A DNA stretch of 24,514 nucleotides, from NCBI GenBank assembly GCA_002383285.1, contig DFXU01000028.1, positions 40,135 through 64,648 of the forward strand, in the 5' to 3' direction. Positions 14,031 to 20,770 of this stretch are shown here, one piece after another; the stretch's first letter is position 1; each line of letters opens with the position of its first letter. This DNA is from Caryophanales bacterium UBA4100 (lineage in GTDB: Bacteria; Bacillota; Bacilli; Paenibacillales; UBA4045). Under the pieces are notes generated by a model. It was given only the letters and a program-made list of their open reading frames with translations, was not told the DNA's origin and made no database searches. The position numbers and the translations under genes were made by a program.

Positions 14031-14325
14031 TGTGGATGGTGATGTGGACAGATTTTTTGAAAATTTATCGTAATATGTCGAATGATGAACAGACTATCCA
14101 CAATATCTAGTGTTGTTGACAACAGATACTCACAAGCTATTGAATTTGTGGATAATTAACGGTTTTACATTGATATAAACCCCTTGATTTGATATCATAA
14201 AGTTGTTTTCACTGTGTGTAAGTGACTCAAAAATATTAATTTATCCACAACATGTGGATAACATTGTTAACAATAACCACTCTATCTAATAGTATAATTT
14301 ATATATCAGTTAGTTTTGTGGATAA
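14031..14325. other. oriC, upstream half (DnaA-box cluster before dnaA)
   Basis: This is the main DnaA-box cluster between rpmH and dnaA. Perfect TTATCCACA boxes lie at 14241-14249 on the plus strand and at 14147-14155, 14253-14261 and 14317-14325 on the minus strand. CTATCCACA (14094-14102) has one mismatch. TGTGGATGG (14031) and TGTGGACAG (14043) are weaker. The boxes at 14241 and 14253 form a perfect inverted pair with a 3-base spacer. The cluster identifies the chromosomal origin and probably also represses dnaA, since the last boxes overlap likely promoter elements. The 13942-14427 gap holds no gene. Confidence 0.95.
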
Positions 14326-14344
14326 CATTTGTCGACATTATTCT
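14293..14344 (+). promoter_or_regulatory. Candidate dnaA promoter elements
   Basis: A perfect TATAAT lies at 14293-14298 but has no well-spaced -35. Alternatively TTGTGG (14316-14321), a 17-base gap and TATTCT (14339-14344) form a promoter whose -35 overlaps the DnaA box at 14317-14325, which would give direct autoregulation. A third candidate is TTGACA (14116-14121) with TATTGA 16 bases on. I cannot tell which is used. Confidence 0.35.
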
Positions 14345-14427
14345 TATTTCTATATGTTTTTTAATGATTTGAAATTCCTATGGCTTCAGCCACAAGTTAC
14401 GAAGAATGTGAAGGAGTGAGAGCATCA

Positions 14428-15801
14428 GTGGAGAGCCACATCCATGATCTCTGGCAGCAGGTCTTAACTGTAGTCCAGAAAAAAATAAGTAGACCTAGCT
14501 TTGACACCTGGTTGAAATCAACAAAAGCAGTATCCTTTAATGATCAGTATGTTGTCGTATGTGCACCCAATAATTTTGCTAGAGAATGGTTACAGAATCG
14601 TTATACGAAGCTTATTGGCAGCACAATTTATGAGCAATTTGGCAAGCAAGTGGAGGTTAGCTTTGTTCTTGAAGAGGCTTTACCTTCAAAGTCTAATAAC
14701 AAGAACTATATGCCCTCGATGATACCAATAGCTAGTCCCACTGAAACACATGAAGCACATGAAGAAACTTACTCCCACATGTTAAATCCAAAATATACAT
14801 TCGACACCTTCGTCATTGGTTCCGGTAATCGATTTGCCCATGCTGCTTCTCTTGCAGTGGCCGAAGCTCCAGCGAAAGCCTATAACCCTCTATTCGTATA
14901 TGGTGGAGTAGGTTTGGGTAAAACCCATTTAATGCACGCCATTGGACATTATATTATTGAGCATAATCCTAGCACCAAGGTTCTCTACATATCCTCAGAG
15001 AAATTTACGAATGAATTTATTAATGCTATTCGTGATAATCGTGGTGAGAGTTTTCGTAATAAATATCGTAGCATCGATGTCCTACTCATTGATGATATTC
15101 AATTTTTGGCTGGAAAAGAACAAACGCAAGAGGAATTTTTTCATACCTTTAATGCTTTGCATGAAGAGCGTAAACAAATCATTATCTCCAGCGATCGACA
15201 GCCTAAAGAAATACCCACGCTTGAAGAACGACTTCGCTCGAGATTCGAATGGGGTCTTATTACGGACATTCAACCACCAGACTTAGAAACCAGAATTGCT
15301 ATTCTAAGGAAAAAGGCGAAAGCTGAGAATTTAGACGTTCCTAATGAGGCTATGATGTATATTGCTAATCAGATTGATACGAATATTAGAGAGCTAGAAG
15401 GTGCTCTCATTCGTGTTGTAGCTTATTCATCGCTCATTAATGCAGATGTAACCGTCCATCTCGCAGCAGAAGCGTTGAAGGATATTATTCCCGCTAATCG
15501 CCCTAAAGTTATTTCTATACAAGATATTCAAATCAAAGTTGGCGAATACTATAACATGCGATTGGAAGACTTTAAGGCTAGGAAACGTACAAAAGCAATC
15601 GCCTTCCCACGTCAGGTAGCGATGTATTTAGCCCGTGAGCTAACGGATTTCTCATTACCGAAGATAGGTGAGGCATTTGGTGGACGTGACCATACTACAG
15701 TTATTCACGCTCATGTTAAAATTGAAGATGCATTAAAGCAGGATCAAGAGCTATATAAAATCATTCATGAATTGAAAAATAAAATTAAAAATCCAAATTA
15801 A
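14428..15801 (+). CDS. dnaA: Chromosomal replication initiator DnaA
   Basis: DnaA (457 residues from the chosen start) binds DnaA boxes, forms a filament on single-stranded DNA, unwinds oriC and loads the helicase. Domain I begins SHIHDLWQQVL and includes RPSFDTWLKSTKA; a variable linker covers about 85-120. Domain III has YTFDTFVIGSGNRFAHAA, Walker A GGVGLGKT (from residue 159) and Walker B LLIDDIQF (Asp222-Asp223). Domain IV has the DNA-binding signature GGRDHTTV (418-425). An in-frame ATG at 14380 has no ribosome binding site. GTG 14428 lies 11 bases after AAGGAG and gives MESHIHDLWQQ, the family start. DnaA boxes on both sides imply autoregulation. Confidence 0.98.
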   Translation: MESHIHDLWQQVLTVVQKKISRPSFDTWLKSTKAVSFNDQYVVVCAPNNFAREWLQNRYTKLIGSTIYEQFGKQVEVSFVLEEALPSKSNNKNYMPSMIPIASPTETHEAHEETYSHMLNPKYTFDTFVIGSGNRFAHAASLAVAEAPAKAYNPLFVYGGVGLGKTHLMHAIGHYIIEHNPSTKVLYISSEKFTNEFINAIRDNRGESFRNKYRSIDVLLIDDIQFLAGKEQTQEEFFHTFNALHEERKQIIISSDRQPKEIPTLEERLRSRFEWGLITDIQPPDLETRIAILRKKAKAENLDVPNEAMMYIANQIDTNIRELEGALIRVVAYSSLINADVTVHLAAEALKDIIPANRPKVISIQDIQIKVGEYYNMRLEDFKARKRTKAIAFPRQVAMYLARELTDFSLPKIGEAFGGRDHTTVIHAHVKIEDALKQDQELYKIIHELKNKIKNPN

Positions 15802-15845
15802 TTCGTATAAAAAACTACAAAGGTCTAATACATTTTATAAACAAT

Positions 15846-15955
15846 TTATCCACATGTTAATAACCATATATAATACGTAATAAACACCCTTATCCACATA
15901 TTAACTGCCCCTACTACTACTATCTTTAAAAGATTAAAGAAATACTATTATATTG
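15846..15955 (+). other. oriC, downstream half: DnaA boxes, DnaA-trios and unwinding region
   Basis: Two perfect TTATCCACA boxes (15846-15854 and 15890-15898) point toward dnaN. After the second come a short GC-rich step (CTGCCC, 15905-15910), four uninterrupted CTA triplets (15911-15922), then an AT-rich stretch with the hairpin CTTTAA/TTAAAG (15924-15939). Box, GC-rich step and repeated triplets (3'-GAT on the opposite strand) are the layout of the known DnaA-trio element, on which DnaA forms its single-strand filament. Strand opening is therefore expected at about 15911-15955. Confidence 0.88.
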
Positions 15956-15970
15956 CGGGAGTGAAATCGT

Positions 15971-17116
15971 TTGAAATTAACCATTCTGAAAGATTCTCTT
16001 AACGAAGCAATTCAGCATGTTTCCAAAGCTATATCCTCTAGAACGACTATACCTATTCTTAGTGGAATTAAAATGGAAGCAAGATCAACAGGCTTAACTT
16101 TAACAGCTAGCGATACGGATATATCCATCCAAAGCTTTATTCCTATGGAGAAGAATGATAAGACGATCATTACATTAGATAAACCTGGTAGTGTAGTGCT
16201 CCCAGCAAAGTTTTTTGTAGAAATCATAAGAAAACTTCCTTCCGCGCATGTAGAATTATTCGTCCAAGACCAATTTCACACAACAATAAAATCAGGAGCC
16301 TCTGAAATTCAATTAGTGGGTCTTGATCCAGAGGAGTACCCTATTCTCCCCCAGCTAGAAGAAGATCGGATATTCTCAATGAATGGTATTCTATTAAAAT
16401 CAATGATACGACAGACCGTTTTTGCTGTATCAACGAACGAATCAACACCAATACTTACAGGTGTATTATGGAACTTAGAGAATGGGATTATTAAATTTGT
16501 AGGAACGGATAGGCATCGATTAGCAAGTTCAGAAGCAACGATCAACAGCACTAATAATTTAAAAATTGAAAATTTAGTAGTTTCAGGGAAAACTTTGAAT
16601 GAGCTAAGTAAAATTATTCCCGATAACGGGATGATGATCGATATTGTAGCAACAGAAAATCAAATTTTATTTAAAATGGATAATGTCCTTTTTTACTCAC
16701 GTATACTTGATGGTACTTACCCTGACACGTCCAAAATCATTTCCCAAGCATTTAAAACTGAATTAGTAGTCAATACAAAGGGTATAACTGAAGCTATAGA
16801 TAGAGCTTATATCCTTTCTCGTGAAGAGAAGACGAATATAGTGAAGCTGGTAACAACCGGAGATCAATCAGTGGAGATATCTTCTAGTTCTAACGAATTA
16901 GGTAAGGTAAAGGAACAGATAGAAGCTGAACAATTAGAAGGAGACGAGCTCCGAATTTCATTTAATTCAAAATATATGCTAGACGCTTTAAAGGTTATAG
17001 ATAGCGAGAATATCCATATTGGGTTTGCTGGAATAATGAGTCCAATTATAATCAGACCGGTGGATGAAACCAGGAAAATGCTGCATTTAATTCTTCCCTA
17101 TCGAACGACAAACTAA
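15971..17116 (+). CDS. dnaN: DNA polymerase III beta sliding clamp
   Basis: DnaN (381 residues) forms the ring-shaped dimer that tethers the replicative polymerase to DNA. It has the three-domain clamp fold: MKLTILKDSLNEAIQHVSKAISSRTTIPILSGIKMEA starts domain 1, FVGTDRHRLA lies in domain 2, and the end MSPIIIRPVDETRKMLHLILPYRT is the typical C-terminal strand that forms part of the partner-binding pocket. Translation starts at TTG (15971-15973), 9 bases after GGGAG. The gene lies just past the oriC unwinding element, a position conserved in Firmicutes. It is probably transcribed partly from the dnaA promoter, since no terminator was seen in the spacer. Confidence 0.98.
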   Translation: MKLTILKDSLNEAIQHVSKAISSRTTIPILSGIKMEARSTGLTLTASDTDISIQSFIPMEKNDKTIITLDKPGSVVLPAKFFVEIIRKLPSAHVELFVQDQFHTTIKSGASEIQLVGLDPEEYPILPQLEEDRIFSMNGILLKSMIRQTVFAVSTNESTPILTGVLWNLENGIIKFVGTDRHRLASSEATINSTNNLKIENLVVSGKTLNELSKIIPDNGMMIDIVATENQILFKMDNVLFYSRILDGTYPDTSKIISQAFKTELVVNTKGITEAIDRAYILSREEKTNIVKLVTTGDQSVEISSSSNELGKVKEQIEAEQLEGDELRISFNSKYMLDALKVIDSENIHIGFAGIMSPIIIRPVDETRKMLHLILPYRTTN

Positions 17117-17124
17117 GGAGATTA

Positions 17125-17352
17125 ATGACAATGAAACAGGTGACGATAAGAACAGAATATATTACGCTTGGACAATTTTTAAAGCTATCTGAGTGTATAT
17201 CAACAGGTGGAGAAGCAAAGCCCTTCTTGCAGGAAAATGCAGTTATTATCAACGGTGAACAGGATCAGCGAAGAGGACGTAAGTTATATAACGAGGACAT
17301 AATTGATGTTGAAGGATGCGGTGTATTCCAGATTATAAGCAATGTTTGTTAA
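17125..17352 (+). CDS. yaaA: S4-domain RNA-binding protein YaaA
   Basis: This small S4-like protein has 75 residues. TEYITLGQFLKLSECISTGGEAKPFLQENAVIINGEQDQRRGRKLYNEDIIDV follows the S4 RNA-binding motif, with ITLGQFLKL as the first helix and the basic QRRGRKL loop. Its Bacillus homologue sits between dnaN and recF and is linked to 50S subunit assembly. AAGGAG is 4 bases before ATG 17125 and 10 before ATG 17131; either could be used. Its last 11 bases overlap recF, so translation of the two is probably coupled. The name should not be confused with the unrelated E. coli YaaA. Confidence 0.9.
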   Translation: MTMKQVTIRTEYITLGQFLKLSECISTGGEAKPFLQENAVIINGEQDQRRGRKLYNEDIIDVEGCGVFQIISNVC

Positions 17353-18457
17353 ACAATTAAGTTTAGAAAACTACCGTAATATTGAACGGTTGCAGCTGCA
17401 GACAGATGCCCCTGTTAATATCATCATAGGACCTAATGCACAAGGAAAGACGAATATTCTAGAGTCGATCTTTGTGCTTGCGCTGACTAAATCTCATCGT
17501 ACAAATAAGGATAAGGAAATAATCAGCTGGGATGCGGAGTCTACACGAATAATTGGCGAAATTGAGAAAAAGTACGGAACAAATATGCTGGATCTTCAAA
17601 TTAATGCTCGTGGAAAGACTGCAAAAATCAATGGTTTGGAGCAGAGAAAGCTTAGTGGATTTATAGGTTCATTGAACGTTGTGATGTTTGCTCCAGAGGA
17701 TTTAGAGATCGTAAAGGGCTCTCCTGGAGTAAGAAGGCGCTTCATGGATATGGAGCTTGGACAGGTGCATCCCTCTTATCTTCATCACTTATTGCAATAT
17801 CAGAAAATTGTAGTTCAGAAAAACGCTGCCATCAAAAAAATGAATATACACAATGACGCCCATCAGGTTATGATGGATGTTTGGAATGAACAACTTGTGG
17901 AACATGGTGTTAGAATTATGAAAAATCGTCAAAGCTTTATTAATAAGCTACAGAAGTGGGCAGCGCAAATTCATAGTGGAATAACAAATGGGAAAGAGAC
18001 TATTCGCATTGAGTACCGTCCGTCTTTCGAATGTGAGGAGTTCCAAGATGAAACTGTTTTAATTAACCAGTTTATGATAAAGTTATCTCAGGTGCGTGAA
18101 CAGGAACAACGCAGAGGTATTTGTCTAGTTGGTCCTCATCGTGATGATTTAGGATTCTATATTAACGAGAAAGAAGTATTGGCATATGGTTCTCAAGGAC
18201 AGCAGAGAACAACCGCATTATCACTCAAATTGGCCGAGTTGGAGCTAATGCGTGAGGAAGTGGGAGAATATCCAGTTCTATTATTGGATGATGTGCTCTC
18301 TGAGCTTGATCAATTTAGACAGACTCAGCTTATTGAGACATTCCAAGATAAGGTCCAAACCTTTATAACCACAACAGGAATAGAGAGCATCAATGCATCG
18401 AAGGTTAATCGAGCTAAACTATTCCATATACAAGATGGGCAAGTTAGAGCACAATGA
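17342..18457 (+). CDS. recF: DNA replication and repair protein RecF
   Basis: RecF (371 residues) is an SMC-like ATPase that with RecO and RecR loads RecA at gaps and stalled forks. It opens MFVKQLSLENYRNIERLQL. Walker A is GPNAQGKTN (30-38), followed by LALTKSHRTNKDKEII. The ABC-type signature YGSQGQQRTTALSLKLAEL lies near residue 280, and Walker B LLLDDVLSELD has Asp316-Asp317. There is no long coiled-coil insertion, as expected for RecF. The ATG overlaps yaaA and has no strong ribosome binding site of its own. The stop is followed directly by remB. Confidence 0.97.
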   Translation: MFVKQLSLENYRNIERLQLQTDAPVNIIIGPNAQGKTNILESIFVLALTKSHRTNKDKEIISWDAESTRIIGEIEKKYGTNMLDLQINARGKTAKINGLEQRKLSGFIGSLNVVMFAPEDLEIVKGSPGVRRRFMDMELGQVHPSYLHHLLQYQKIVVQKNAAIKKMNIHNDAHQVMMDVWNEQLVEHGVRIMKNRQSFINKLQKWAAQIHSGITNGKETIRIEYRPSFECEEFQDETVLINQFMIKLSQVREQEQRRGICLVGPHRDDLGFYINEKEVLAYGSQGQQRTTALSLKLAELELMREEVGEYPVLLLDDVLSELDQFRQTQLIETFQDKVQTFITTTGIESINASKVNRAKLFHIQDGQVRAQ

Positions 18458-18474
18458 AAGAAGGCGGTTTGATT

Positions 18475-18720
18475 ATGTATATTCATCTTGGTGGAGATAA
18501 AGTAATTCGTTCTCGCGAACTAATCGCAATATTCGATATTTCGAATGACAAACCATCTCAGATGCCTGGTACTTTACTCACAGATACCAATCAAGAGAAG
18601 AAGGTTGAACAGATTGGTGATGAGGATCCCAAATCGTTAGTAGTTACCGAATCACGCTTATATTATTCTCCAATATCTTCATCTACTCTTAAGAAAAGAT
18701 CTGCAAATTTTAATAATTGA
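18475..18720 (+). CDS. remB: RemB-like DUF370 regulator (YaaB)
   Basis: The protein has 81 residues from the chosen start: MYIHLGGDKVIRSRELIAIFDISNDKPS is the DUF370 core seen in RemA and RemB. RemA-type proteins form rings that bind DNA and control extracellular-matrix and osmoprotection genes; the role of RemB (YaaB), always between recF and gyrB, is less clear. The tail (VTESRLYYSPISSSTLKKRS) matches YaaB rather than RemA. An in-frame ATG at 18454 overlaps the recF stop but has no ribosome binding site, whereas ATG 18475 lies 7 bases after AAGGCGG. Confidence 0.88.
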   Translation: MYIHLGGDKVIRSRELIAIFDISNDKPSQMPGTLLTDTNQEKKVEQIGDEDPKSLVVTESRLYYSPISSSTLKKRSANFNN

Positions 18721-18781
18721 AGCACTCATAAATTCTAAATCAATGTAAATGTCCCCAAATCCATGGAGCAGGTGATTATAT

Positions 18782-20701
18782 ATGTCAGTCAATCAAAATA
18801 CCTATGATGAAAGTCAAATACAGGTATTGGAAGGTCTAGAGGCAGTACGCAAAAGACCGGGAATGTATATTGGTTCAACAAGCACAAGAGGTCTTCATCA
18901 TCTTGTATGGGAAGTTGTCGATAATAGTATTGATGAGGCTATGGCTGGTTATTGTTCAAGAATAGATGTGAATATTCATGAAGATAACAGCGTTACCGTT
19001 ATTGACAATGGACGAGGTATCCCCGTAGGTGAGAATGCGAAGCTGAAGAAATCAACATTAGAAGTGGTAATGACTGTTCTTCACGCAGGTGGCAAATTTG
19101 GCGGTGAAGGCTATAAGGTATCAGGCGGATTACATGGTGTTGGTGTATCCGTTGTTAATGCATTGTCCAAGAAATTAGTCGTACAGGTAAAGCGTGATGG
19201 GCATATATATCAACAAGAATACAATTGTGGAGCCCCACAATATGATATTAAGATAGTTGGTACTGCAGAAGATAATGAGACAGGCACTACAATTCGTTTC
19301 TGGCCTGATAAAGATATATTTACAGAAACAACAGAGTATGATTACGATATTCTACAATCCCGTATTCGGGAACTTGCATTCTTGAATAAAGGAATCGAGA
19401 TTAATCTGCATGATGATCGTACAGATGCATCAAATTCATTCATGTTCGAGGGTGGCATTGTTTCCTTCGTCGAGTATTTAAACCGTAATCGGACTGTTGT
19501 CAATGAGCTCCCTATCTTTGTTGAAGCACAGAGAAATAACATTCAAATTGAAATTGCACTGCAATACAACGATGGTTATACAGAGAATATATATTCCTAT
19601 GCGAATAACATTAATACCCATGAGGGCGGAACACATGAATCTGGTTTTAAGAGCGCATTAACCAGGATAATTAATGATTATGCACGACGAATGAATGTGC
19701 TTAAGGACAATGACACCAATTTAACTGGTGATGATGTAAGAGAAGGATTAACAGCGATCATCTCAGTGAAGATTCCCGAGCCACAATTCGAAGGTCAGAC
19801 TAAGACAAAGCTAGGGAATAGTGAGGTTCGTGGTCTTGTAGAGTCTTTATTCGCTGAGAAACTGGTACAATTCATGGATGAGAATCCAGCCGTTGCGAGA
19901 CGAGTCTTAGATAAATCACTACAAGCTCAAAGAGCGCGTGAGGCAGCTAAGAAGGCAAGAGAATTAACACGTCGCAAAAGTGCGCTTGAGGTTAGTGCTT
20001 TACCAGGAAAGCTAGCGGATTGCTCATCTAAGGATGCATCGATCAGTGAAATATATATTGTCGAAGGAGATTCGGCTGGAGGTTCTGCGAAGCAAGGACG
20101 TGATCGTCACTTCCAAGCAATCTTACCTTTACGCGGTAAGATTCTAAACGTAGAGAAAGCCCGATTAGATCGAATACTTGGTAATGCAGAAATTCGTGCG
20201 ATTATAACAGCCCTAGGAACTGGCATTAGCGAAGAATTCGACATCGAGAAAGCTCGTTATCATAAGATCGTTATTATGACGGATGCCGACGTTGATGGCG
20301 CTCATATTAGAACTTTGATACTCACATTTTTCTATAGGTATATGCGTAAAATTATTGAAAACGGCTATGTTTATATTGCTCAGCCACCGCTTTACAAGAT
20401 TGAGAAGAACAAGGTCATTCGATATGCTTACAATGAGAAAGATCGTGAGCAGATCATGTCCGAGTTTGGAGAGAGTGGATCTAAGCCTAATATTCAACGG
20501 TACAAAGGACTCGGAGAGATGAATCCAGAGCAGCTATGGGAAACAACGATGGATCCAGAGAGTAGGACCTTCTTACAGGTAACCGCTCAAGATGCGCTTG
20601 ATGCTGATCTTGTATTCGATACGTTGATGGGCGATGCCGTAGAGCCTCGCAGAGATTTTATTCAATTGCATGCCAAATATGTAAAAAATCTAGATATCTA
20701 A
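18782..20701 (+). CDS. gyrB: DNA gyrase subunit B
   Basis: GyrB (639 residues) supplies ATP hydrolysis and part of the cleavage core of gyrase. The GHKL ATPase has LEAVRKRPGMYIGST, VVDNSIDEAMAG, DNGRGIPV and the ATP-lid SGGLHGVGVSVVNALS. QTKTKLGN holds the transducer lysine. The TOPRIM domain has EGDSAGG (from residue 428) and MTDADVDGAHIRTL. The tail has QRYKGLGEMNPEQLWETTMDPESR. It lacks the roughly 170-residue insert of some Gram-negative GyrBs, as expected. GGAGCAGGTGAT precedes the ATG. It lies 61 bases after remB with no clear promoter and is followed by gyrA after 69 bases. Confidence 0.99.
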   Translation: MSVNQNTYDESQIQVLEGLEAVRKRPGMYIGSTSTRGLHHLVWEVVDNSIDEAMAGYCSRIDVNIHEDNSVTVIDNGRGIPVGENAKLKKSTLEVVMTVLHAGGKFGGEGYKVSGGLHGVGVSVVNALSKKLVVQVKRDGHIYQQEYNCGAPQYDIKIVGTAEDNETGTTIRFWPDKDIFTETTEYDYDILQSRIRELAFLNKGIEINLHDDRTDASNSFMFEGGIVSFVEYLNRNRTVVNELPIFVEAQRNNIQIEIALQYNDGYTENIYSYANNINTHEGGTHESGFKSALTRIINDYARRMNVLKDNDTNLTGDDVREGLTAIISVKIPEPQFEGQTKTKLGNSEVRGLVESLFAEKLVQFMDENPAVARRVLDKSLQAQRAREAAKKARELTRRKSALEVSALPGKLADCSSKDASISEIYIVEGDSAGGSAKQGRDRHFQAILPLRGKILNVEKARLDRILGNAEIRAIITALGTGISEEFDIEKARYHKIVIMTDADVDGAHIRTLILTFFYRYMRKIIENGYVYIAQPPLYKIEKNKVIRYAYNEKDREQIMSEFGESGSKPNIQRYKGLGEMNPEQLWETTMDPESRTFLQVTAQDALDADLVFDTLMGDAVEPRRDFIQLHAKYVKNLDI

Positions 20702-20729
20702 ACAAGCTTGACCTAAGCACAATGTTTAA

Positions 20730-20762
20730 CCAATACGGTTATCACGTATAAATATTGGAGGT
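20730..20762 (+). promoter_or_regulatory. Hairpin overlapping the gyrA ribosome binding site
   Basis: CCAATA (20730-20735) pairs with TATTGG (20753-20758), and inside it TTAT (20739-20742) pairs with ATAA (20748-20751). The last GG of the outer stem are the first bases of the ribosome binding site GGAGGT (20757-20762). If formed in RNA, the hairpin would partly hide that site. The same stretch has a TATAAA (20747-20752) preceded 16 bases earlier by TTTAAC, so it could instead be a promoter. Confidence 0.38.
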
Positions 20763-20770
20763 AAGTCGGA

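Noticed and set aside
14380..14427. Upstream ATG at 14380 as the dnaA start
   Set aside because: No ribosome binding site; the added 16 residues do not fit the family, while GTG 14428 has AAGGAG and gives the expected N-terminus.
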